Shown piece by piece: positions 56,615-64,000 of a DNA stretch of 64,000 bases. The stretch is from assembly GCA_964607165.1 (NCBI GenBank), contig CAZSIT010000011.1:1-64000 (forward strand), given 5' to 3'. Within the stretch, counting starts at the first letter, position 1, and each line of letters begins with the position of its first letter. The translations under genes and the position numbers were made by a program. The DNA is from DSPP01 sp964607165 (GTDB lineage Bacteria; Zixibacteria; MSB-5A5; DSPP01). Under the pieces are notes generated by a model. That model saw only the letters and a program-made list of their open reading frames with translations. It was not told the DNA's origin and searched no databases.

Positions 56615-59600
56615 GCGAAAAATACCTCTCTGAATTGGCAGCCAAGCTTTGGTCTTTGTACAAGAAGGAACGCAACTACTCGGTCTTGCGCGGGATTCTC
56701 TACACCTTGACGCTCTGGACCGGGCTTGTGTTTCTCGGGTTCCTATTCTCCCTTGTACTCGTTACAACCGGCTGGGCCACAGTATTTTTTATAGCCGGCC
56801 TTGCCGGAACCGCTTTTCTAATCATCCGCTTTTTAGTTTTGCCGAACGTCAAAAAACCGAGCATTATCGCTTTGGCCAAAAAAGCGGAAACGGGCTTTCC
56901 GGAGTTGGAAGATCGCTTGATTTCGGCTTTGGAGTTGACCCCCTATCTGCAAAATCCAAAAGGTTTTTCGTCGCAACTGGTTGAAGCGGTCATTGGCGAA
57001 GCGCACCAAAAAACAACCGGCAAAGACTTTACCCGCCTCGCCGACCGGCGGCCCGTCGTAAAAGCGGCCAAGATAACCGCCATTGCCATGTTAATAACCG
57101 CCCTTTTGCCCTTTCTCTCCTGGCCGGTTTTTAAATTGACCGTCACGGCTTTAGGCAAACCGTTTTCGGCAATCGAGGAAGTGCTTCCCTACAAACTTTT
57201 TACCTGGCCGGAAGGGGGCAAGGCGGTTAAGATGAAAGATTTTGAAGTTAAAGTCGCCGCCGTCGGTAAAAACCTGCCGAAAAAAGGGAACCTCTACTAT
57301 CGTTTTGAAGGCGGAAGCTGGCACCCGGTTGCCCTTTCTCTGGCAAAAAAGAAGGAAACCTTTAACCCCGCCGCTGCCGAGACCAGCCAGGCCGGTTACG
57401 TTTTCAAAGAACTGCGCCGGAACATAGATTTTTATTTTGCCTCCAACCGCACCAGAACCAAAACCTATCACTTAGAGGTAGTTGACGTTCCCTACATTAA
57501 GAACCTGAAAATCGGACTAAAGCCGCCTGCCTATACCGGTTTGTCTATCCGGCAGCTAACCGATAACGATGGAAACATATCCAGTCTGACCGGCAGCAAG
57601 GTCTCAATCTCTTTCACTTGCCAAAAGACGTTGAAATCCGGGAGACTGACTTTTAACGATGGAAAAACCATACCCGTCAAAATTAACGACAATACCGGTG
57701 AGGCCGCTTTCACGCTGGCCCAAGCCGGCAGTTATCACATCGAGGTCATTGATGAAGATGGCAACCAAAACGTTGACCCGATTGAATATGAAATCCGCTC
57801 CATCCCGGACGAAATGCCCCAGGTAGGAATCACCCGCCCGGGAGCGGATTTGGATTTGACCGAGCGGATGTTTGAAACCCTGGGGATAGAAGCCAAAGAC
57901 GATTTCGGGTTTTCCTCGCTGAAACTCCAGTTCAGCATCGCATCCGAACGCACCCAGGAAAGAAAAAAATCAATTAATCTGCCGCTTTCCGGCCCGGACA
58001 AAACCAGCCTGCTTTTGGCCTATGGCTGGGACCTTTCCATCCTGCGGTTAAATCCAGGTGACGTGGTCAGCTACTATGCCGAAATTGCCGATAACGACGC
58101 CATCTCCGGCCCCAAGAAAACGCAGAGCAAAACCTATCGTTTCCGGCTCCCCAGCTTGGACGAAATGATTGCCGAAGCAACCCGCGGAACCGAAGAAAAC
58201 CAGGGGGTTTTGGAAGAAGCCGCTGCCGAGCAAATGGAACTTCTGCAGAAGTTCCAGCAAAAGGCCAAAGAATTGCTGCAGTCCGGGAAATTGGACTGGG
58301 AGAACCAAAAACAGCTGCAAGAGCTAGGGCAAAAACAGGAGGAACTGCAGAATCGCTTAAACCAGATGCAACAATCCTTCCAGAAAAATTTGGAGAAAAT
58401 GCAGGAAAACGACCTGCTCAACCAGGAGTTGGCCGAGAAAATGCAGGAATTGGCGCGCCTGTGGGAAAAAGTGGCCACGCCGGAAATGAAAGAGCAGATG
58501 AAAAAACTTAAGGAAGCTCTGGATAAGCTGGACCCCGAGCTGCTGCAGAAGGCTTTGGAGGAATTCAATCTCACGCAGGAAGAAATGCTCAAAAATCTCC
58601 AGCGCTCCATTGACCTGTTGAAACGGATGGCCCAGGAGCAAAAAATGGATGCCCTGCTCAAGCAGGCGGAAAAAGCGCTGAACGACCAAAAAGAGATAAA
58701 CAAAGATGCAAGGCAAGGCAAACGCTCTTCTTCCGATTTGGCCCAAAAAGAGAAAAAAGTAAAAGAAGGCCTGGAGCAATTGGAGAAAAAAGCGGCCGAG
58801 CTGAAAAAAGAGATGGCCGAAAAACCGTTTGCGGACTCGGCCATGGCCAATCAGTTTTGCAACTCGCCCTCCAAATCGGACGCCAAAAAGAAGGCCTCCG
58901 AAACCGAGCAAAACTTCGAACAGGGAAAAATGAAGCCGGGGCGGGAGTCCGGAGCGGAAACGGAAGAAGAATTGGAAAAGATGTTAAACCAGATGCGCCA
59001 GGCCAAAAACAATATGGACCGCTCCGAGGAAGAAAAAACTCTGGCGGAAATGAATAAAAACCTTCAGGATATTTTGACGCTGTCCGAAAAACAGGAAGAG
59101 CTGTCCAAACAGTTGCAAGACCTGCCGCAAATGGAATCCCCCAACTTAAACCAAATGGCGCAGGAGCAAAACGAACTGTCGGAAGAGACCAACAAGCTCT
59201 GCCAGAGATTGGATAAATTAGGCCGCCAGACCCTCTATTTCCAGACCGAGAGGAATTCACCCACCGCCCAATGCCAGAACAGTATGAGCCAGGCGGTGCA
59301 GAATTTGAACAACCGCAACCCCTTGGGAGCCTTGCAAAATCAAAAGGAAGCGATGTACCAATTGAACAAAGCCGCCAAACAAATGGTTCAATCTATGCAA
59401 AACTGTAAATCCGGCCAATGCAACTCCGGAGCCCCCAAGCCGGGCCAAAAGATGCAGGGGATGTGCAAAAAACAGGGGGGAATCAACGCCCAGACCGAAG
59501 AAATAGGCCCAAATGGAATCAAACCGGAAGAGCTGGCCGCCTACGGCCGCTTGAAAGCCCAGGAGCGGGATATACAGCGCGAGCTGGAGGAGATGAAAAG

Positions 59601-59982
59601 GCAGTACCAGGAAAACAAAAACGTTTTGGGAAGAACCGACGAATTGTCCAAAGATTTGGCCAAGCTGGTCGAAGAGATGGAGCGGGGGCCTTCGGAAACC
59701 GTTTTGCGTCACCAGGCCCAGATTTTGAACCGCATGCTGGACTTTCAGAACTCCTTGCAAAAGCAAGGCGAAGACCAGAGGCGAAAAGCCGAAAAAGCCG
59801 TCGATATTTTCCATCTATCCCCCAAAGACCTAAGCCCTGATTTGGGGCAACGGGCCGCGGAAATGGAAGCGCTTTTGAAAAAATTTATGGACGAGCCGCG
59901 CCCGCCGGAATATGAAGAGGCCATTCGTTCTTATTTTGAAACGCTGAAGATGCAGAACCTGGCCTCTCCGCCTCAAAAGTAG
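56611..59982 (+). CDS. DUF4175 family membrane protein with long coiled coil
   Basis: A 1123-residue protein. Two membrane helices lie at about 24-74 and a third at about 152-170. A periplasmic part with Ig-like domains follows (about 225-510; PYIKNLKIGLKPPAYTGL, DEMPQVGITRPGADLDLTER). From about 515 to 1110 it is almost entirely Gln/Glu/Lys-rich coiled coil (QKQEELQNRLNQMQQSFQKN). A short Cys/Gly-rich segment near 930-960 (NCKSGQCNSG, GMCKKQ) breaks it. Bacteroidetes-type DUF4175 proteins share this plan; none has a proven activity. It is translationally coupled to the DUF4159 gene and starts the TPR gene two bases after its own stop. Confidence 0.9.
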   Translation: MSEKYLSELAAKLWSLYKKERNYSVLRGILYTLTLWTGLVFLGFLFSLVLVTTGWATVFFIAGLAGTAFLIIRFLVLPNVKKPSIIALAKKAETGFPELEDRLISALELTPYLQNPKGFSSQLVEAVIGEAHQKTTGKDFTRLADRRPVVKAAKITAIAMLITALLPFLSWPVFKLTVTALGKPFSAIEEVLPYKLFTWPEGGKAVKMKDFEVKVAAVGKNLPKKGNLYYRFEGGSWHPVALSLAKKKETFNPAAAETSQAGYVFKELRRNIDFYFASNRTRTKTYHLEVVDVPYIKNLKIGLKPPAYTGLSIRQLTDNDGNISSLTGSKVSISFTCQKTLKSGRLTFNDGKTIPVKINDNTGEAAFTLAQAGSYHIEVIDEDGNQNVDPIEYEIRSIPDEMPQVGITRPGADLDLTERMFETLGIEAKDDFGFSSLKLQFSIASERTQERKKSINLPLSGPDKTSLLLAYGWDLSILRLNPGDVVSYYAEIADNDAISGPKKTQSKTYRFRLPSLDEMIAEATRGTEENQGVLEEAAAEQMELLQKFQQKAKELLQSGKLDWENQKQLQELGQKQEELQNRLNQMQQSFQKNLEKMQENDLLNQELAEKMQELARLWEKVATPEMKEQMKKLKEALDKLDPELLQKALEEFNLTQEEMLKNLQRSIDLLKRMAQEQKMDALLKQAEKALNDQKEINKDARQGKRSSSDLAQKEKKVKEGLEQLEKKAAELKKEMAEKPFADSAMANQFCNSPSKSDAKKKASETEQNFEQGKMKPGRESGAETEEELEKMLNQMRQAKNNMDRSEEEKTLAEMNKNLQDILTLSEKQEELSKQLQDLPQMESPNLNQMAQEQNELSEETNKLCQRLDKLGRQTLYFQTERNSPTAQCQNSMSQAVQNLNNRNPLGALQNQKEAMYQLNKAAKQMVQSMQNCKSGQCNSGAPKPGQKMQGMCKKQGGINAQTEEIGPNGIKPEELAAYGRLKAQERDIQRELEEMKRQYQENKNVLGRTDELSKDLAKLVEEMERGPSETVLRHQAQILNRMLDFQNSLQKQGEDQRRKAEKAVDIFHLSPKDLSPDLGQRAAEMEALLKKFMDEPRPPEYEEAIRSYFETLKMQNLASPPQK

Positions 59983-59984
59983 TA

Positions 59985-61772
59985 ATGCGGATTCCGGGCG
60001 GGCTCTTCTTCTTATTTTTGGCACTAACCGTTTTCGCCGCGGGGCAGACTGCACCCGCCGATTTTGCCCTGGAACAGCAGCTGCGGCGCGCCGAAAACTT
60101 TCTGGCCGCGGGAGATTACGAGAAGGCGGCCTTGCTCTTGGAGCGATACTATCCAGCCAACAAAGGGAGCCTGCGGCTCTATTCCATTTTAAAAATCGCC
60201 TACTTGGGGATTAAGGAATACGGCAAGCTCGAAAATTTAATTGACGAAGAGCTTGGACTTTTTCCGAAAAATAACGAACTTCGCCTGGACCAAATCGAGC
60301 TTTTCCTGCGCCAGGCGGCTCTGGCCAAGGCCGACGGTGCCGCCAAAAAATTCATTGAGTCTTCTCCCCGGGATTCTTTAACCTGCCAAAATCTGGCCGG
60401 ACGCTACCTTTCGGCCGGATATGCGGAAGAGGCGGTCGAAATTTATAAACAGGGCCGAAGCGAATTGGGAAAACCGCTTTTATTCTCATATCCTCTGGCC
60501 GAAACCTTTCGGATGCTGCGCCGCTACCGGGAGGCCCTCGAAGAGTATCTTAAATTGCTTGAAAGCGATCCCGGCAACGGCGCCGTTTTTTCGCGCACGT
60601 CCGGGTTGATTGATGAAATTATGCCCGACGATGCAAACTTTGAAAATTTCATGGGAAAGCGGTTGACTCAAAATCCGACTCCGCTCAACTTCCGCATAAA
60701 AGGGGATTGGGAATTCAGAAAGGGAAACGTGGACGCCGCTATTGCCGCCTACGAAGAAGCGGACCGCCGCGGAAAAACCGAGGGGCTTCTGCTTTTGGAG
60801 CTGTCCCGCAAAATATCCGTCTCCTATCCGGAGAAAATGGCCGCTCTGGCTGCCGGTTACGAAAAGTTGTATCCGAAAAGCCCTGACCTCTACCAAATTC
60901 TTTTCCTTCTGGCGCGCGCCCAATCCGCTTTGGGCCAATTTTTACCGGCCCGCGCCAGCTACGCAAGAATTGCCGCAACTTCTCCCCTACCGGAAGACCG
61001 CTCGGCGGCCTTGTTGAAAACCGCCCGTCTTTTTCTGGAAAATCTGGCCTTGCCCGATTCGGCCCTAGCCTATTTTGGCAAAGTCGAAAAATTTGCCAAC
61101 CCGCTGGCCCGGCAGGAGCTGGCGGTCAAAAAAGGCCAGGCCCTGGCGGCTCTTGGAAACTTCGAAGAGGCGCGCAAAACGCTGCTTGGACCTTCGGGCT
61201 GGAATTTTGGATGGGCCGAACAGAAGGATTTCCTTTTGGCGGAGTGGGAATTTTACTTTCTAAATTTTGATGAAGCCGAAAAAAAATACAATGCTTTGAC
61301 AGATGCCTACCCCCGCGGGGAACGGGTCAACGACGCCCTCCGGCGCATAGCCCTTCTAAAACTTATGGGGAAAGCGAAAGATTCTCCCTTGGCCGTGTAT
61401 GCCGCGATTTTAAAAGATTTGGCCCAGTTCAAAGAGAATTTTGCCCAGGAGAAAATCACCGCCTTGGAAGGTACCGACCCCGCCCTGGCCGCCGATGCGC
61501 TTTTGAGCTGGGGAATTTACCTGGTGGAGCGGCAGAAAATAATCGAGGCGGTTTCGGCTTTTGAAAAAATCAGAACCCAATACTCCCAAACGGCCCAGGC
61601 ACCTTTAGCTTTGGAAAAGTTGGGAGAACTGACAGAATTGAAAAAAGAGCCCGAGCGGGCCAAATCGTATTATTCCGAACTGTTGGAGAATTATCCCGAT
61701 GCTATAAATGTCGAAGGCGTCAGGGGTAAATTGCGCCGGCTTTCCGAACGCTTCCCGGTCAAATCTCCGTAA
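59985..61772 (+). CDS. Exported TPR protein
   Basis: A 595-residue protein with a signal peptide (MRIPGGLFFLFLALTVFAAG, to about residue 20). At least eight TPR-like helical pairs follow (AENFLAAGDYEKAALLLERYY, EEAVEIYKQGRSELGKP, VNDALRRIALLKLM and others). It probably acts as a periplasmic scaffold for the DUF4159/DUF4175 proteins encoded just upstream, with which it shares an operon. No enzyme motif is visible. Confidence 0.85.
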   Translation: MRIPGGLFFLFLALTVFAAGQTAPADFALEQQLRRAENFLAAGDYEKAALLLERYYPANKGSLRLYSILKIAYLGIKEYGKLENLIDEELGLFPKNNELRLDQIELFLRQAALAKADGAAKKFIESSPRDSLTCQNLAGRYLSAGYAEEAVEIYKQGRSELGKPLLFSYPLAETFRMLRRYREALEEYLKLLESDPGNGAVFSRTSGLIDEIMPDDANFENFMGKRLTQNPTPLNFRIKGDWEFRKGNVDAAIAAYEEADRRGKTEGLLLLELSRKISVSYPEKMAALAAGYEKLYPKSPDLYQILFLLARAQSALGQFLPARASYARIAATSPLPEDRSAALLKTARLFLENLALPDSALAYFGKVEKFANPLARQELAVKKGQALAALGNFEEARKTLLGPSGWNFGWAEQKDFLLAEWEFYFLNFDEAEKKYNALTDAYPRGERVNDALRRIALLKLMGKAKDSPLAVYAAILKDLAQFKENFAQEKITALEGTDPALAADALLSWGIYLVERQKIIEAVSAFEKIRTQYSQTAQAPLALEKLGELTELKKEPERAKSYYSELLENYPDAINVEGVRGKLRRLSERFPVKSP

Positions 61773-61780
61773 AACAAAAA

Positions 61781-62050
61781 TTAAGCCGAAGCCGTTTCGC
61801 GCCTTTTGGGGTGGCTCGGACGGTCCGTTTCCCTCTGGCCCCGTAATTCATCTTCCAGTTGCTTGATCCGTTCCATGTACCCTTCCACCGCGCGCAGCTT
61901 GATTTTGGTGGTGGTTCGAATCAAAAGCCCCAGCGAAACCAGCATAAACAGAACCGAATTCACCTGCCGGAAGATTTCCCCGTAGTTGAACAAGGAATCC
62001 ATAAAGGCCAAAATGCCCAGCGCAAAAAGCACTCCGCACCAAATCAACAT
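61781..62050 (-). CDS. Small two-helix membrane protein
   Basis: An 89-residue protein from the ATG at 62050, chosen because AAGGAGGAGGT directly precedes it; an open frame to 62101 lacks such a site. Two hydrophobic helices lie at about 2-19 (LIWCGVLFALGILAFMDSL) and 30-46 (VLFMLVSLGLLIR). A charged coiled-coil-like tail follows (VEGYMERIKQLEDELRG). No family was recognised. It is convergent with the TPR gene, 8 bp away. Confidence 0.7.
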   Translation of the reverse strand: MLIWCGVLFALGILAFMDSLFNYGEIFRQVNSVLFMLVSLGLLIRTTTKIKLRAVEGYMERIKQLEDELRGQRETDRPSHPKRRETASA

Positions 62051-62141
62051 ACCTCCTCCTTCTGCCTTGACAAACCAGTATCCCCTGCCTAATGTAGGCA
62101 CTCTATGTATCGGTCGAAAGCTAAAAAAGGTTTACGCAAAG

Positions 62142-64000
62142 ATGCGTAGCGAATCTCCTCTGCGCTGGTCTTTGGGAATCTTCGTTTTGGTCGCGGGTCT
62201 GGTGGCATTTGGTCTATCCGTCGCCCCTACCCTTTCTTTTTGGGACTGCGGAGAATTTATCGCCTGCTCCGCTATTTTGGGAATTCCCCATCCTCCCGGC
62301 TCCCCGCTCTTCGTTGAAATTGGCCGGATTTTCACGCTGCTTCCATTGGGAACCGACTTGGGTTATCGGGTCAACCTGATCTCGGTAATCTCTTCCGCCT
62401 TAACCGGACTGATGGGATACTTGATAATCTTAAAACTTTTTGAGCTCTGGTGGCCGGGGGCGCAAAGCCGTTTCTGGAAGTATTTGGCGGCCGTCTCGGG
62501 CGCGCTCTGCCTGGATTTTTCCAGCACTTTCTGGTCTTCTGCCGTGGAAGCGGAAGTATATGGCTTCTCAATGTTTTTAATGCTGGGCTTAATGTACCTG
62601 ACTTTGCTCTGGTACGACGAACGCTTTTCAATAACCGGAAGGTACGGAGATAATCAAAAATCCAATCCCGACCGCTACTTGATTTTGATTTCCTATCTGG
62701 GGCTTTTATCGGTCGGTGTGCATATGACCGTTTTTCTGATAATGCCCATCATTTTTGCTTTCATCCTTTACGCCGACCCGGAAAAACGGGGCGATTTTCG
62801 TTTTTGGATAACCGCGGGCTCCCTGCTGATTGTTTTGGGCGTGATCGAGCCCTTTTTAATCGCCGCGGTTGCCTGGACTTTGATCAGCGGCCTGGTTTAC
62901 TTCACTTCCCGTAGAACTAATGGTTGGCGCTTGGCCTTCCTTATGACCTTATTCGGTCTGGTGGGATTTTCCGACCAGCTCTACATACCCATTCGCTCCG
63001 CCCAGGACCCGGCCATTGACGAGAATAACCCCCGGAACTGGGAAACCTTTAAGTCTTTTTTGGAACGCAAACAGTACGGCCAGGAAAATATGCTCACCCG
63101 AATGCTGACCCGCCGGGCCAAATGGTCCAGCCAGTTCGGCCGTCACCCGCGGATGGGCTTCTGGGGGTTTTTTGAAGAACAATACGGCAAAGGGGGTTGG
63201 GCCTTTATGCCGGTTTTCCTGTTGGGATTAACCGGCCTATTCGCCCCATTCCCTAAGGAGAAAAAGACCGCCCTATTTATGTTAGCCGTAGTTTTAGCCG
63301 GGACCATTGGCTTGGTGCTGTATATGAATTTCGCCGACGGGACCCGTATGGACCGCTACGGGGAAGCGGGGCTGGAGGTGCGTGACCGGGATTATTTTTG
63401 GACGCCCGGTTTCGTCGCCTTTGCAATGGCTATAGGATTGGGAATTGGAATTCTGGGAATGTGGCTCTCCTCCGAAGAGATTCGTCAACGTCTCAAAGCT
63501 CCTTTGCGCTTGGCGCTTACCGGCCTTTTAATCCTTTTGGCCATCGCAATTCCAACTCTTGAACTAAAAGCTAATTTTGTTCGTAATTCCCGCGCCGGCA
63601 ATTACCTGCCTTATGATTATGCCTACAACCTTTTAAGTTCCTGCGATAAAGATGCCTTGATTTTCACCAACGGCGACAATGACACGTTTCCGCTCTGGTG
63701 CCTCCAAGAGGCATACGGCATTCGCAAAGACGTCCGGGTAATTAATTTAAGCCTGTTAAACACCGGCTGGTATATCCTGCAGTTGAAAAACAAGATGGGG
63801 GTTCCGATTTCGCTTTCCGACAGCCAGATCGAAATGCATGATCTTCCCTTGCCCAACGGGCAAATCGCCAGCCGCCCGCTCTATCCCTACTTCGACAAAC
63901 GCCGGGGAATGTCCCACTATTTGATGACGGTTCAATTGGACAAAGAGGTCGTGCGCGTTCAGGATTTTATGATGGAGGACATCGCCTTGGCCAACATGGA
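62142..64000 (+). CDS. DUF2723 (TMEM260/PMT-like) membrane protein, 3' end outside window
   Basis: 619 complete codons are seen from the ATG at 62142 and the frame is still open at the edge. The start MRSESPLRWSLGIFVLVAGL leads into the DUF2723 signature SFWDCGEFIACSAILGIPHP (about 32-51), with the conserved Asp/Glu of GT-C-like enzymes. About ten membrane helices follow, then FTNGDNDTFPLWCLQE and RVINLSLLNTGWYILQLKN, the conserved extracytoplasmic motifs. Family members are predicted protein O-mannosyltransferase relatives; the human one is TMEM260. The bacterial substrate is unknown. An AAAGG lies 11 bp upstream. Confidence 0.9.
   Translation, partial: MRSESPLRWSLGIFVLVAGLVAFGLSVAPTLSFWDCGEFIACSAILGIPHPPGSPLFVEIGRIFTLLPLGTDLGYRVNLISVISSALTGLMGYLIILKLFELWWPGAQSRFWKYLAAVSGALCLDFSSTFWSSAVEAEVYGFSMFLMLGLMYLTLLWYDERFSITGRYGDNQKSNPDRYLILISYLGLLSVGVHMTVFLIMPIIFAFILYADPEKRGDFRFWITAGSLLIVLGVIEPFLIAAVAWTLISGLVYFTSRRTNGWRLAFLMTLFGLVGFSDQLYIPIRSAQDPAIDENNPRNWETFKSFLERKQYGQENMLTRMLTRRAKWSSQFGRHPRMGFWGFFEEQYGKGGWAFMPVFLLGLTGLFAPFPKEKKTALFMLAVVLAGTIGLVLYMNFADGTRMDRYGEAGLEVRDRDYFWTPGFVAFAMAIGLGIGILGMWLSSEEIRQRLKAPLRLALTGLLILLAIAIPTLELKANFVRNSRAGNYLPYDYAYNLLSSCDKDALIFTNGDNDTFPLWCLQEAYGIRKDVRVINLSLLNTGWYILQLKNKMGVPISLSDSQIEMHDLPLPNGQIASRPLYPYFDKRRGMSHYLMTVQLDKEVVRVQDFMMEDIALANM

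Overview
The window looks like a piece of a Gram-negative, uncultured, deep-branching bacterial chromosome. Evidence for a diderm envelope is a TolC-type channel with a MacAB-like pump, SecDF, an outer-membrane barrel fused to SppA, and type IV pilus genes. Dockerin-bearing secreted proteins, a DUF4159/DUF4175/TPR operon, a non-cysteine Thi4 and intergenic DNA full of palindromic repeats suggest a Zixibacteria/KSB1/FCB-like candidate phylum. That placement is inference; no rRNA or tRNA gene is visible. There is no phage, IS element, integrase or CRISPR array in view.

Layout. 1-389: the end of a VCBS-repeat/dockerin protein. 623-7127 (minus): a six-gene export operon (Yip1-like, TolC, MacA-like adaptor, ATPase, two permeases). 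7128-7933: repeat-rich DNA with a degraded copy of the 3' end of hppA. 7934-10552 (minus): PilX- and PilW-like pilus proteins. 10864-13203 (plus): a K+-independent H+-pumping pyrophosphatase behind a promoter and a CRP-type palindrome. 13484-28666 (minus): a long motility/surface cluster made of murJ, comEC, a DUF4388 protein, four roadblock/LC7 proteins, an MglA-like GTPase, pilB, pilT, pilC and, beyond a terminator, a PilS-like kinase. 28709-38702: rpsT, a geranylgeranyl-reductase-family flavoprotein with a 2[4Fe-4S] ferredoxin, a Ser/Thr kinase with TPRs, the barrel-SppA fusion, DedA and a CNNM/CorC protein. 39166-41334: a secreted protein with YadA-head-like 15-residue repeats. 41500-42670: thi4 under a TPP riboswitch. 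42783-47566: a DEAD-box helicase, a fatty-acid-hydroxylase-family protein, and secDF. 47940-50564: a large dockerin protein. 51053-55817: three tandem GT-C glycosyltransferases. 55898-61772: the DUF4159/DUF4175/TPR operon. 62142-64000: a DUF2723 protein cut by the window edge.

How the parts work together. The richest region is 15362-24676, where the pilus assembly and retraction motors sit in one run with a Ras-like GTPase and four roadblock proteins, two of them fused to membrane or TPR domains. By analogy with MglA/MglB this should be a polarity or reversal controller for pilus-driven movement. 

Two patterns cut across the window. First, gene 3' ends recur as detached scars: the secF tail appears three times (47513, 47707, 50998), the hppA tail twice (13135 and 7683), and the ferredoxin tail lies inside a 152-bp direct repeat. 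The secF and hppA copies differ largely at synonymous positions, so they look like displaced coding alleles rather than recent copies. Second, palindromic modules bounded by GGGGC/GCCCC lie between many genes, sometimes forming a terminator, a stop codon or a C-terminus.
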